34,569 bases of DNA from Martinezella lusitana (GTDB taxonomy: Bacteria; Pseudomonadota; Alphaproteobacteria; Rhizobiales; Rhizobiaceae): the NCBI RefSeq assembly GCF_900094565.1, contig NZ_FMAF01000046.1, positions 1 to 34,569 on the forward strand, written 5' to 3'. The translations under genes were made by a program, and so were the position numbers. The notes under the pieces are model-generated. The model was not told where the DNA came from. It was given only the letters and a program-made list of their open reading frames with translations, and searched no databases. This document shows, one piece after another, positions 7,918 to 16,542 of this stretch. Positions within the stretch are counted from its first letter, which is position 1. Every line of letters starts with the position of its first letter.

Positions 7918-8028
7918 GAGACCCCTTTTTCGTTGTTTGCGAGTTGGGCTATCATATGTAACACCAGCCGACTGGAAGAAAGTGCGTCGTTGCACGGTCG
8001 CGCCCTCAACACGCGAAATGAGGTAAAG
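7918..8028. promoter_or_regulatory. Divergent promoter region between two GntR-family genes
   Basis: Back-to-back elements centre on CATATG. On the plus strand TTGTTT (7933-7938) and TATGTA (7955-7960) are 16 bases apart. On the minus strand a TATGAT -10 overlaps the same spot. Such overlap would let one regulator influence both genes. I could not identify a convincing operator palindrome beyond CATATG. Confidence 0.35.
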
Positions 8029-8697
8029 GTGACAGATATTTCAATCTTGCCGGATACGCAGCCAGCGGGCACGCAGCACAATCTTGCCTCGCTGACCTAC
8101 AAGGCCGTGTCCGACATGATTCGCCATCGCCGCTTGAAAGGCGGACAGGTCATTGTCGAAGCAAGGCTGGCCGAAGCCCTCGGCATTTCCCGGACGCCTC
8201 TGCGGGAAGCCCTGCAGCGGCTCGAGGGCGAAGGATTGGTGCGCAAAGGCGATGGCCGCAATTATGTGGTTCGCCGGGTTGATATCGGAGAGTACCTACA
8301 GAGCCTGAAGCTTCGCCTGCTGATCGAGCCCGAGGCCGCAGTGCTGGCAATCCCCAATATTCCGCGCCGGCAGTTGATCGCCGTCAGGCGCGAGATCCAT
8401 GAGCTTCTCGATGCAACGGCCTATCACACCGATGCGCACTGGGTCTCCGACGACAACCTGCACAATCTGATCATCGACCACTGCGCCAACGCGGTCATGG
8501 CGAAAGTACTGCGCGAACTGCGCGCCACCACACGCCTGTTCGAGATCGACCGGCTGAAGGATCGGCTGAAGCCCGATTCAACCGAGCACCTCGTCATCAT
8601 CGAGGCGCTGGAACGCGGGGATGCAGAACAAACGCGGTCTGCAGTTGCGGTTCATATCGAAAGCCTGATCAGCTTTGCGAGAGAACAGTTGGAGTAG
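8029..8697 (+). CDS. GntR-family regulator, FadR type (FCD domain)
   Basis: 222 residues from GTG 8029, chosen because GAGG (8020-8023) lies five bases before it. The open frame from 7933 would overlap the promoter. The winged helix is at about residues 18-80 (ASLTYKAVSDMIRHRRL, EARLAEALGISRTPLREALQRLEGEGLV). An FCD helical domain follows, with SDDNLHNLIIDHCAN and EHLVIIEALERGDAEQTRSA carrying the usual ligand/metal histidines. It is divergent from the GntR gene at 7270-7917 and convergent with the importer operon ending at 8778. It could regulate either transporter operon; the two regulators differ clearly in sequence and are not a recent duplication. Confidence 0.9.
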   Translation: MTDISILPDTQPAGTQHNLASLTYKAVSDMIRHRRLKGGQVIVEARLAEALGISRTPLREALQRLEGEGLVRKGDGRNYVVRRVDIGEYLQSLKLRLLIEPEAAVLAIPNIPRRQLIAVRREIHELLDATAYHTDAHWVSDDNLHNLIIDHCANAVMAKVLRELRATTRLFEIDRLKDRLKPDSTEHLVIIEALERGDAEQTRSAVAVHIESLISFAREQLE

Positions 8698-8721
8698 TGA
8701 TCCCAAGACGCGCGGAACTGC

Positions 8722-8777
8722 CTTATCGGGCAACCTAGCTCCGTATTTGGGCCGATGCCCGCGGGATCGCCGATAAG
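8722..8777. terminator. Inverted repeat between convergent gntR and ABC operon
   Basis: CTTATCGG (8722-8729) pairs with CCGATAAG (8770-8777), which ends directly at the stop codon of the minus-strand ATPase gene. The 40-base interior itself contains GGGC-CGAT-GCCC and the palindrome CCCGCGGG. There is no clear T tract, so this could be a bidirectional terminator or an RNA-stability element. Confidence 0.4.
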
Positions 8778-9569
8778 TTAAAGCAGCATCGAGGCGCCAC
8801 GATCGAGATAGGTATCGAGGAACTGCTCAAGACGCGGATTTCTCGGCTTCTTGAAGACTTCCTGCGGCGGCCCGGTGAACAATACCTTGCCGTGGTCGAG
8901 GAAGATGATCTGCTGGCCGACCGTTGCGGCGAAACCTATCTCGTGCGAGACGACAACCATGGTCATGCCCTCGGCCGCCAGATCGCGCATGACGTTCAGG
9001 ACCTCACCCGTCAGCTCCGGATCGAGCGATGAGGTCGGCTCGTCGAACAGCATGATCTTCGGCTTCAACGCCAGGGCACGGGCGATCGCCACGCGCTGCT
9101 GCTGTCCACCCGACAGCTGCGAGGGATAGTGCCCTGCCCGCGCTTCCAAACCCACTTTGACGAGTTGCGCCATCGCCGCATCCTCGGCCGCTTTCCGGCT
9201 CATCTTGTGAACCGTCTTCAGCGCCTCGCTGACATTGCCGAGCGCGGTCATGTGCGGCCAGAGATTGAACTGCTGGAACACCATGCCGATCTGGGCGCGG
9301 ATCGCACGATTGGCGGCAGCCGAAATGCGCTCGCGCCGTCCTTGCGAATCCTCGGTGAAACCGAGCACCTCGCCGTTGATGGCGATCGTCCCGCGCGTTG
9401 CCTCCTCCAGAAAAGCCATGCAGCGCAAAAGCGTGCTCTTGCCGGAGCCGGATGGGCCGATGAGGCAGGAAACCTGCCCCGGCTCGATGATAAGATCGAT
9501 GCCATGAAGGACCGTGGTCTCTCCGAAAGTCTTGACGAGATTGCTGACTGCGATCGCGGGGACGCTCAT
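8778..9569 (-). CDS. Amino-acid-type ABC transporter ATP-binding protein
   Basis: 263-residue GlnQ/HisP-type ATPase with Walker A GPSGSGKST, Q-loop MVFQQFNLWPH, signature LSGGQQQR, Walker B IMLFDEPTSSLD and switch histidine VVSHEIGFA. Relative to the shortest family members it has an insert between Walker A and the Q-loop (EDSQGRRERISAAANRAIRAQ), seen in HisP-like proteins. The start at ATG 9569 overlaps the permease stop codon by four bases (ATGA, 9566-9569), so the two are translationally coupled. It is the last gene of the importer operon 11798-8778 and serves two permeases. Confidence 0.95.
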   Translation of the reverse strand: MSVPAIAVSNLVKTFGETTVLHGIDLIIEPGQVSCLIGPSGSGKSTLLRCMAFLEEATRGTIAINGEVLGFTEDSQGRRERISAAANRAIRAQIGMVFQQFNLWPHMTALGNVSEALKTVHKMSRKAAEDAAMAQLVKVGLEARAGHYPSQLSGGQQQRVAIARALALKPKIMLFDEPTSSLDPELTGEVLNVMRDLAAEGMTMVVVSHEIGFAATVGQQIIFLDHGKVLFTGPPQEVFKKPRNPRLEQFLDTYLDRGASMLL

Positions 9570-10234
9570 GCGTTGAAAAACCTGAATCTGGAAAGTTTCG
9601 TTTCGGCAAGATTGCCAAGCCAGCCGGTGACTTCGACCAGCACCCAATAGAAGAGCGCCAGCGCTGAAAGCGCTTCGACGAAGGCATATTGCTGCGATCC
9701 GATCGCGCTCAACGTTGCAGTCAGCTCCGGCACCGTAATGATGGATAGAACCGCCGTCTCCTTCATCAGGATGACCACCATGTTCACGGATGGCGGCAGC
9801 ACCAGCATCGTCATTTCCGGCAACAGAATGCGCCAGACGATCTGCCCTCGCGTCAGGCCAACACATTCGCCGGCCTCGATATGACCCTTCGGCACGGCCT
9901 GGAAGCCGGAGCGGAAGATTTCGCTGAAATACGCCGCGCCGTAGATCGAAATACCGATCAATCCGGCAGGCAGGGGATCGAGATCCAGCCCGACGAAGGG
10001 ACCGCCGTAATAGACCAGGAAGATCTGAATGAGAAACGGCGTGCCGCGCAGCACGGCGACGATAGCGCCCAGCGCCTTATCGACCAACATGCCGCCATAT
10101 TGCCGGGCGACTGCCATGAGGAAGCCGATGATGGCCGCGGCGATCGTGCCCAGTATCCAGATCATGATCGTCACGCCAGCGCCGCTGACGATGGCCGGCC
10201 ACTGTCCGATGATGACATTGATGTCGAAGGTCAT
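9566..10234 (-). CDS. Amino-acid-type ABC transporter permease (second subunit)
   Basis: 222-residue HisM-family inner-membrane protein with an amino-terminal hydrophobic segment (GVTIMIWILGTIAAAIIGFLMA), the conserved LRGTPFLIQIFLVYYGGP stretch and an EAA loop near AGECVGLTRGQIVWRILLPEM. Its start overlaps the preceding permease gene by four bases (10231-10234), and its end overlaps the ATPase start by four bases. It forms a heterodimer with the product of 10231-10872, as is usual for importers with two adjacent permease genes. Confidence 0.94.
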   Translation of the reverse strand: MTFDINVIIGQWPAIVSGAGVTIMIWILGTIAAAIIGFLMAVARQYGGMLVDKALGAIVAVLRGTPFLIQIFLVYYGGPFVGLDLDPLPAGLIGISIYGAAYFSEIFRSGFQAVPKGHIEAGECVGLTRGQIVWRILLPEMTMLVLPPSVNMVVILMKETAVLSIITVPELTATLSAIGSQQYAFVEALSALALFYWVLVEVTGWLGNLAETKLSRFRFFNA

Positions 10235-10872
10235 CGCGGCACTCCGGGCAATCGGCTTTCGATCAGGCCGCCGGCAAGCGCCACCAACCAGTTGATGACG
10301 AGATAGATGAGGCCGGCGGATGCGAAGAGCTGCAGCGGCAGAAAGGTGCTGCCGGCGAGATCCTGTGCCATGCGGGTCAGCTCGACGATGCCGACCACTG
10401 AGACCAACGACGATGCCTTGAGAATGAGAATCGCCTCGTTGACGAGAGCGGGAAATGTGAGGCGCAGGGCGATCGGAACCTTGATGCGGCGAAAGGTCTG
10501 GCGTGGCGTCAGGCCGACCATCTCCGCCGACTCCACAAGGCCGAGAGGCACGCTGGCAAAGCCGCCGCGCAAATTTTCAGCCTGATAGGCTGCCGTGCAG
10601 AGCGACAGGCCGATGATCGCGGCGACTATGCTCGGCACATTGATGCCGATGCCCGGAAGCAGATTGTAGATCAGCAGCAATTGCACCAGCAGTGGCACGC
10701 CGCGAAAGAAGCTGATGAAAATCTGGGCAGGTCGCACAAAGAGACCGCGCCCCGACAGCAGCATTCCCGACAGAAGAATCGCGATCGCAAAGCCGATGAG
10801 GATCGACACGACGCTGATCGTCACCGTGTAGATCGACGCCTGCAAGAGCAACTCGAAGAGCTTGATGGACAT
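10231..10872 (-). CDS. Amino-acid-type ABC transporter permease (first subunit)
   Basis: 213-residue HisM/HisQ-family permease with an amino-terminal hydrophobic segment (ASIYTVTISVVSILIGFAIAILL), a conserved FFRGVPLLVQLLLIYNLLPG stretch, and an EAA loop in ESAEMVGLTPRQTFRRIKVP. It follows the binding-protein gene by 98 bp, a gap holding a strong hairpin (10921-10956) that probably lowers expression of the membrane components relative to the binding protein. It is coupled by a 4-bp overlap to the second permease. Confidence 0.94.
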   Translation of the reverse strand: MSIKLFELLLQASIYTVTISVVSILIGFAIAILLSGMLLSGRGLFVRPAQIFISFFRGVPLLVQLLLIYNLLPGIGINVPSIVAAIIGLSLCTAAYQAENLRGGFASVPLGLVESAEMVGLTPRQTFRRIKVPIALRLTFPALVNEAILILKASSLVSVVGIVELTRMAQDLAGSTFLPLQLFASAGLIYLVINWLVALAGGLIESRLPGVPR

Positions 10873-10920
10873 GGTTCAGATTTCGCCCGCTTGACGGCCA
10901 GAAAGGTGCGGTCGCATTTC

Positions 10921-10956
10921 TCGGCCATGCCCCGACATTGCCGCGGGCATGGCCGA
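10921..10956 (-). terminator. Strong intra-operon hairpin after SBP gene
   Basis: A perfect 12-bp stem (TCGGCCATGCCC 10921-10932 with GGGCATGGCCGA 10945-10956) encloses a 12-base loop, 15 bases downstream of the SBP stop on the minus strand. It lacks a strong T run, so it is more likely a 3'-end stabiliser or partial attenuator than a full terminator. This arrangement is known to raise binding-protein levels over membrane subunits. Confidence 0.6.
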
Positions 10957-10970
10957 TTTCCGATGGCTGA

Positions 10971-11798
10971 TCAGAATGCCGGGTCCTTGACGGAATCCGG
11001 GGTGTCGAAGCTCGCGCCGAACCACTTCTTCTGCAGCGTCGCCATACGGCCGTCAGCCTTGATCTTCAGCATGGCAGCATCGATCGCATCCATCAGCGGC
11101 GCATGATCGGCATCCTTCAGGCCGATAAAGCCGAAATAGGATTTCTTGCCGAAGGGCGGCAGCACGACTTCGAACGTTCCTTCGCGCTGCTTGGCAACGA
11201 AAGCGATATTCGGCAGCGAGTTGGCGACACCGGCGATGCGGCCGGCCGCGAGGTCCGCATAGGACTCCGTAAAGGCCGGATATTCGCGAATGTCGACCTT
11301 GGTCGGCAGGGTTTCGGAAAATTCCTTGAGCTGATCGAGCTGGGCGGTCGCCTTGCCGACGCCGATCTTCTTGCCGGCAATATCTTCCGGCTTGTTGATC
11401 GTCTTGTCGCCAGCCTTTTTCAGGATTGCGATGGTCGCCTCGGCGAGCGGCGGCGTGAAGCGATAGCGTTCCATGCGCTTCTTGGTGATCGTCGCCGGGC
11501 CTGCGACGACGTCGAACTTGCCGGCTTCGAGCGCCGGGAAGACGCCATCCCAGGGCAGCGTGACCCATTCGATCTTCACGCCGAGTTCCTTGCCGATCTC
11601 AGCGAAGAGATCGACGTTCAGGCCGACATGTTCGCCTGCATCGATGAAATCGAAGGGTGCGAAGGCCGTCTCGGTGCCGACCTTCAAGGTGCCGGCGGCC
11701 TTTACGGCGGCAAGCGTGTCGGCCGCATGGGCGGAAATCGTCGCGCCAAACAAGAATGCGGCGCCGACCAGCCCCTTCAGAAGCGAATTCATCCTCAT
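10971..11798 (-). CDS. Periplasmic amino-acid-type solute-binding protein (SBP_bac_3)
   Basis: 275 residues. The signal peptide (MRMNSLLKGLVGAAFLFGATISAHA) is cleaved before ADTLAAVK. The family pattern is clear: GTLKVGTETAFAPFDFID, GLNVDLFAEIGKELG, WDGVFPALEAGKFDVVAGPATITKKRMERY, then the second lobe from DIAGKKIGVGKATAQ. ATG 11798 is preferred because GGAGAG lies six bases upstream; a second ATG at 11792 is possible. It heads the importer operon, divergent from the HutC-type regulator at 12030. The residues resemble general polar-amino-acid binding proteins, but the specific ligand cannot be told from sequence. Confidence 0.94.
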   Translation of the reverse strand: MRMNSLLKGLVGAAFLFGATISAHAADTLAAVKAAGTLKVGTETAFAPFDFIDAGEHVGLNVDLFAEIGKELGVKIEWVTLPWDGVFPALEAGKFDVVAGPATITKKRMERYRFTPPLAEATIAILKKAGDKTINKPEDIAGKKIGVGKATAQLDQLKEFSETLPTKVDIREYPAFTESYADLAAGRIAGVANSLPNIAFVAKQREGTFEVVLPPFGKKSYFGFIGLKDADHAPLMDAIDAAMLKIKADGRMATLQKKWFGASFDTPDSVKDPAF

Positions 11799-11886
11799 GT
11801 TTTTCTCTCCAGTTTTTTGCCCTTCCGGTGGAAGGTCCAGGTTCCCCAAGCGTTGTCCCGCCAAGCGGATTTCTATGACCCGCTTT

Positions 11887-11925
11887 TGTCTATACAAATA
11901 GATACAGGCTGGCCTACACTGTCAA
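11887..11925 (-). promoter_or_regulatory. Promoter with overlapping HutC-type operator
   Basis: On the minus strand a consensus TTGACA (plus-strand TGTCAA 11920-11925) is followed after 17 bases by TCTATT (11897-11902). The -10 box lies within an imperfect dyad at 11887-11906 of the form TGTnTnTA-N4-TAnAnACA, resembling sites bound by HutC-subfamily GntR proteins. The adjacent HutC-type gene at 12030 is the obvious regulator, acting as repressor of the importer operon (inference). Confidence 0.55.
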
Positions 11926-12029
11926 ACATTAAACTCATTGGACGCAAGATTTATGCCGTACAGCGGCAATGGACCTAGCAAAAGCGGCTTTCGCAGCAAC
12001 TGAATGTCATGGCTGGATCGAGGTGAGCA

Positions 12030-12773
12030 TTGGTCTCAATTCATCGGAGAATTTTCGAAGACATCGAAGCCAGGATCATGAGCGGCGCCTGGCCGCCTGG
12101 TCATCGCATCCCCTTCGAACACGAACTGGTGCAAGAGTATCAATGCTCTCGGATGACCGTGAACAAGGCGCTGTCGGCCTTGGCGGAGCGCGGCATGATC
12201 ATACGCCGCCGCAAGGTCGGTTCCTTCGTCGCCGCGCGGCAGATCGACCGAACGGTGATGGATATTCAGGACATCTCAACGGAAGCCGAGTTGGCGGGGC
12301 ATGACCACAGCTACAGGATCCTGATGCGAAAAATCGAGACGCTGGATGCTGTCACCGCGACACAGCTCGGCGAACCGACGGGAGCGGAAATCTTGCGGCT
12401 TCACTGCCTGCATGCGGTGGACGGCAAGCCGAACGCGCTGGAGCGACGCATCATCATGCTCGCCATGGTGCCATCCGCCAGAACCGAAGGCTTTGCCTCG
12501 GTGCCTCCAGGCAAATGGCTGCTCGACATGGTGCCCTGGTCGAAGGCGAGGCATGTCATCCGCGCCGTATCGGCCGATGCCGCCACGGCACGCCTGCTTG
12601 AGACCGAGCGCGGCGACGCCTGCCTGACACTCATCCGCCAGACGTGGCAGAACAGCCGCACGGTCACCTATGTCGAGATCATTCATCCCGGCGACCGTTT
12701 CCAGTTTGCCGGCGACTTTCATCCGACTGAGAGAGGCGTCAGGGATCAACTGCCGCGGAGAAGCGCCTCTTGA
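12030..12773 (+). CDS. GntR-family regulator, HutC type (UTRA domain)
   Basis: 247 residues from TTG 12030. This start is supported by GAGG six bases upstream (12020-12023) and by an in-frame stop at 12024-12026 that excludes any earlier one. The winged helix spans about residues 5-70 (RIFEDIEARIMSGAW, HELVQEYQCSRMTVNKALSALAERGMI), with a UTRA effector domain from about 90 to 235 (YVEIIHPGDRFQFAGDF is the typical end). It is divergent from the importer at 11798 and coupled by a TTGA overlap to the LysR gene that follows. HutC itself senses urocanate; here the ligand is probably the imported compound or a breakdown product. Confidence 0.9.
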   Translation: MVSIHRRIFEDIEARIMSGAWPPGHRIPFEHELVQEYQCSRMTVNKALSALAERGMIIRRRKVGSFVAARQIDRTVMDIQDISTEAELAGHDHSYRILMRKIETLDAVTATQLGEPTGAEILRLHCLHAVDGKPNALERRIIMLAMVPSARTEGFASVPPGKWLLDMVPWSKARHVIRAVSADAATARLLETERGDACLTLIRQTWQNSRTVTYVEIIHPGDRFQFAGDFHPTERGVRDQLPRRSAS

Positions 12774-13711
12774 CCGAGAAACAGGCTATCAGGACAGTTC
12801 CGCTCAAGGGCTTGCAGGCCTTCGAAGCCGTCGGCCGTTGCGGCGGCGTGAGCGCCGCGGCCCTGGAGCTTAAGGTTTCCCCCGGCGCGATCAGCCAGCA
12901 GATCCGCAAGATCGAGAGCTTTCTTGGAGTGACCCTGCTGGAGCGCAACGGCCGTACCGTGGAGCTCACCCCATGGGGGCGGCTCTACCACCAGGAAATA
13001 TCGAAGGGCTTCGAGCAATTCGCGCTTGCGGAGCAGATACTGGAACGGGCACGCAATGAGAATGCCCTGGTTCTCAGCGCCCTGTCTTCCGTCGTCAACA
13101 AGTGGATCGGGCGCCGGATCTTCGACTGGCAGGCCCTTCATCCGGACGCCCATGTCAGGATCGTCGGCCGCGACAAGGAACCGCGCATGGGCTTCGACGA
13201 CATCGATTTCCGCATCAGTTATGGATCGGATGTGCTGCAGCACGAACACTATACGGAGTTGTTCCGCGATTGGGTCGTCCCCGCCTGCTCGCCGGCGTTG
13301 ATCAAGGGCAAGGCGCCCTCCGCGGCGCGGCTTCTCGACTATCCACTCCTGCATGTCGAATGGGAGCGCCATTTCACGCCCTATCCGAGCTGGCGCGAAT
13401 TCGCCGCGAAGACAGGGGCGGCACTCAAGGAGACCACCGCCGGTCTTTCCTTTACCCTGTCGAGCAGCGCCATCGATGCGGCCGTCAACAAACGCGGCAT
13501 CGTCCTCGCTCAGATGTCGATGATCGCAGACGAGCTTGAAGCGCAGACGCTCGTCATTCCCGTCGATATCCGCATCCCATTACGCGAAAGCTATTTTCTC
13601 GCCTGGGACAGGGCGGCGCTGCAGAAGCCCTTCGGCCCGGCATTTCGCGACTGGCTTGTTTCGATTTCGCGTCAACAGGCTCGCATATCTGCGCCGTCCA
13701 CACCGGTGTAG
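12770..13711 (+). CDS. LysR-family regulator (GcvA-like)
   Basis: 313 residues. The amino-terminal helix-turn-helix (PLKGLQAFEAVGRCGGVSAAALELKVSPGAISQQI) and the linker helix are of GcvA type. A substrate-binding domain follows from about residue 95, including DIDFRISYG and PACSPALI. Start TTG 12770 overlaps the stop of the HutC gene (TTGA 12770-12773), so two regulators of different families are translationally coupled, an uncommon pairing. Likely targets are the flavin monooxygenase gene that begins 104 bp downstream, the importer, or both. Confidence 0.9.
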   Translation: MTEKQAIRTVPLKGLQAFEAVGRCGGVSAAALELKVSPGAISQQIRKIESFLGVTLLERNGRTVELTPWGRLYHQEISKGFEQFALAEQILERARNENALVLSALSSVVNKWIGRRIFDWQALHPDAHVRIVGRDKEPRMGFDDIDFRISYGSDVLQHEHYTELFRDWVVPACSPALIKGKAPSAARLLDYPLLHVEWERHFTPYPSWREFAAKTGAALKETTAGLSFTLSSSAIDAAVNKRGIVLAQMSMIADELEAQTLVIPVDIRIPLRESYFLAWDRAALQKPFGPAFRDWLVSISRQQARISAPSTPV

Positions 13712-13815
13712 ACTTTTAGAAAAACTAAAACGAAAGACAGCGGCGCGATATTGATGAAAAAAATCGCAGGACGATAATCTGCGCAGACTTTAAGCTTGGC
13801 GATCAGGAGAACGGC

Positions 13816-15165
13816 ATGGCGCGCACCGACAAGATGAAGCTGGGCACTTTTGTCTACACCTTCGGCTTCCATCCGGCCTCCTGGCTTCATCCGGCCAGTG
13901 ACGTCCACGGCGCCAATGACTTCAGCCACCTCCTCGACGTCGCCAAACGATCCGAAGAAGCCAAATTCGATTTCATGTTCATGGCGGATTCGCCCGCCGC
14001 AGCCGTCGGCGATCCGGATGCGCTCGCGCGCATCCCGACCAAGATGAACCGTTTCGAGCCGGTGTCGCTCCTGGCCGCACTCTCCGTCACCACCAAAAAT
14101 CTCGGCCTCGTCGCCACCCTCTCGACGAGCTATTACGAACCCTACAACGTCGCCCGCCTCTTCGCATCGGTCGATCATTTGAGCGGCGGCCGCGCCTGCT
14201 GGAACGTCGTGACCTCCGACCACGACGAGACGGGCTATAATTTCAACCGCGAAGGGCTGGATCCCCACGCGCTGCGCTATGAGCGCGGCAACGAATTCGT
14301 CGATGTGGTGTTCGGCCTGTGGGATAGTTTCGAGGAAGGTGCCCTGCTTCTCGACCGGGAAACAGGAGTCTATTACGACAAGACGAAGCATCACACGCTG
14401 AACCACAAGGGCAAGCACTTCCAGGTGCGAGGGCCGCTCAACATCGCCCGCACGCCGCAGGGCCGGCCTGTCATAGCACAAGCCGGCGGATCGGAACCCG
14501 GCATGGATATGGCGGCGCGCACCGCCGAGATCGTCTTCAGCCTTGCCTCAAACATCGACCGCAATCGCGACTTCTATGCCAATGTCAAACGCCGGATGCC
14601 CGCCTATGGCCGCGACCCGGAGGATCTTAAGATCATGCCCGGCGTGGTCATCAATGTCGGGGAAACGCAGGCTGAAGCCGAAGCCAAGGTCAATTATCTC
14701 ATTGACAAAATGCATCCAGACGTCGGCCGGCTGATGCTGTCGGAATTCCTCGAGGCCGATCTGCGCGGCGTACCGTTGGATCAACCCTTCCCGATGGACC
14801 GGCTTCCGGCGGCACCGAAAGGCTCGCGCGCCTTGTTCGACGAACTCGTCGATTTCGTCAAAAGCGGGCGCACGGTTGGTGAGCTTGTCCGCCACTATGC
14901 GGAAAAGCATACCGGCAACGGCATTACCGGCACGCCGACGCAGATTGCCGACTTCATGGAGGAATGGTTCGAGACACGCGCCGCGGACGGCTTCATCCTG
15001 ATGTTCCCGACCCTGCCCTCCAGCCTTGACGATTTCGTCAAGCTTGTCCTACCGGAGCTGCGCCGCCGCGGGCTGTTCCGAGAAGAGTACGAAGGCTCGA
15101 CGCTTCGTGAAAACCTGGGGCTGTCCATGCCGGCCAACCGGTTTGCGAAGAGCCCGTCAGCCTAG
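13816..15165 (+). CDS. FMN-dependent monooxygenase, NtaA/SnaA/DszA (EmoA) family
   Basis: 449 residues, normal for the nitrilotriacetate monooxygenase component A branch of the luciferase-like superfamily. Diagnostic stretches are GTFVYTFGFHPASWLHP at the amino-terminus, FMFMADSP, the SVDHLSGGRACWNVVTS signature, and RPVIAQAGGSEPGMDMAARTAE. Relatives oxidatively cleave C-N or C-S bonds of aminopolycarboxylates, sulfones or similar substrates, using FMNH2 from a separate NADH:FMN reductase. No reductase gene is present in the window, so it must use one encoded elsewhere. RBS AGGAGA lies eight bases before ATG. Its last nine bases overlap the convergent aminotransferase gene. Confidence 0.92.
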   Translation: MARTDKMKLGTFVYTFGFHPASWLHPASDVHGANDFSHLLDVAKRSEEAKFDFMFMADSPAAAVGDPDALARIPTKMNRFEPVSLLAALSVTTKNLGLVATLSTSYYEPYNVARLFASVDHLSGGRACWNVVTSDHDETGYNFNREGLDPHALRYERGNEFVDVVFGLWDSFEEGALLLDRETGVYYDKTKHHTLNHKGKHFQVRGPLNIARTPQGRPVIAQAGGSEPGMDMAARTAEIVFSLASNIDRNRDFYANVKRRMPAYGRDPEDLKIMPGVVINVGETQAEAEAKVNYLIDKMHPDVGRLMLSEFLEADLRGVPLDQPFPMDRLPAAPKGSRALFDELVDFVKSGRTVGELVRHYAEKHTGNGITGTPTQIADFMEEWFETRAADGFILMFPTLPSSLDDFVKLVLPELRRRGLFREEYEGSTLRENLGLSMPANRFAKSPSA

Positions 15166-16326
15166 CGGCAGCCGGCTCCCGAGCAGCCCGATCGAAGCGA
15201 CATCAGCATTGGCAAAGGCAAGACGCAGATAGCGCTCCTGTCCCACGCCGAAATAGCTTCCGGGTATGCTGACGATACCCACCCGCTTTGCCAGTCTCTC
15301 GGCCACCTCAGCGGAAGACTGGTCAGCGAAGGGGTGCCGTACGAAGGCGAAATAGGCGCCGATTGCGGCGATGTCCCAACCGGGCAGGTCGGACACCACG
15401 GCCTTCAGCGCCCCCGCCCGGCGCGCGATCTCCAGCCGGTTTCCCGCCCGCCAATCGGCAAGCACCGGCAAGGCGGCAGCCACGGCCACCTGGGCGGAGC
15501 GCGGGGCGCAGATCTGCATATTGTCCATGATCTTGGCGATCTCGCCCAAAAGCTTAGGCCCTGCCGTCACCGCCCCCAGCCTGTGGCCGGGAATGCAGAA
15601 CGATTTCGAGAAACTGTAGAGCAGGACGAGCGTATCCTCCCAGCCCGGCTCCGACAGCAGCGCATGTGGCGGGCCATAATCGCCCGGAAGAAAGTCTCGA
15701 TAGGTCTCATCAAGCACGAGCCAGGCGCCATGTTTCCGGCAAAGCGCAAAAAGATCATGCAGCAATGACGGCGGATAGACGGCCCCGGTCGGATTGTTCG
15801 GCGTGACGACCGCAAGCGCCCGGGCACCGGCGGCAAGCGCCCGCTCGGCCGAGACAACATCCGGCAGGAAGCCGCCGACCGCATCGCACTCGACAAGCAC
15901 GCGCTCGATGCCGAGCATGGACAAGGTCGTCTCATGATTGAAATAGAAGGGATTTGTGAGTGCGATCGCATCACCGGCACCGGCAAGGGCGATGGCGGCA
16001 CACATGAAGGCCTGATTACAGCCGGATGTGATGTGGATATTGGCAGCCTGGATCGACGCGCCGTAGATGTCGCTCACATGCCGCGCATAGGCTTCGCGCA
16101 GCACCGTTTCTCCCTCGATCGGCCCATAGCCCGTCATGGCCTGCGATGCCGCCGCCTCGCCGAGGAGCCGCAGCATCTCGGGATGGGCGGGATAGCCGGG
16201 CACGGCCTGCGACAGATCGATCAGCGGCCCGTGAGCGCCGGCATAGTCGCGCGCCCATGCAAAAACGGAGGGGATGGGTGGCGGCGAAAGCCGCGTCACG
16301 AAAGGATTGGGGATTGCGGATGGCAT
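15157..16326 (-). CDS. PLP-dependent aminotransferase, fold type I (class I/II)
   Basis: 389 residues of the AspC-like family. Visible elements are the GYGPIEGETVLREA motif near residue 67, TPNNPTG at 175-181, LDETYRDF with D206 contacting the pyridine nitrogen, and the Schiff-base lysine K241 in YSFSKSFCIPGHR. RBS AAGGAA lies about 11 bases before ATG 16326. It probably exchanges an amino group between an imported or generated amino acid and a keto acid; the substrate cannot be told. It overlaps the end of the convergent monooxygenase gene by nine bases and diverges from the GNAT gene at 16543. Confidence 0.92.
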   Translation of the reverse strand: MPSAIPNPFVTRLSPPPIPSVFAWARDYAGAHGPLIDLSQAVPGYPAHPEMLRLLGEAAASQAMTGYGPIEGETVLREAYARHVSDIYGASIQAANIHITSGCNQAFMCAAIALAGAGDAIALTNPFYFNHETTLSMLGIERVLVECDAVGGFLPDVVSAERALAAGARALAVVTPNNPTGAVYPPSLLHDLFALCRKHGAWLVLDETYRDFLPGDYGPPHALLSEPGWEDTLVLLYSFSKSFCIPGHRLGAVTAGPKLLGEIAKIMDNMQICAPRSAQVAVAAALPVLADWRAGNRLEIARRAGALKAVVSDLPGWDIAAIGAYFAFVRHPFADQSSAEVAERLAKRVGIVSIPGSYFGVGQERYLRLAFANADVASIGLLGSRLPLG

Positions 16327-16542
16327 GTCGATGGGTTCCTTGGAGGCCGATTGCTACACCGATATCGGTCACGATCTCAACCGATTTGTCGGAGCAAACC
16401 GTTCCTCAGCGAATTGCCGGCGATTGTTTTGCCAGATCGAAGATGTTGACGGCTTCGGCATCCGGCCCCTAAAGCTCGGCGACAAGAAGGCTTTCCGCTC
16501 GCACGGTCTGTCCGGTACCTGAAACCTAGCTTGGAGCGAATC
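16327..16542. promoter_or_regulatory. Divergent intergenic region, aminotransferase / GNAT
   Basis: 216 bases separate two divergent genes and must hold both promoters. I see the aminotransferase RBS (AAGGAA on the minus strand) and the GNAT RBS (GGAG 16533-16536), but no convincing -35/-10 pair, operator or small gene. Confidence 0.4.
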
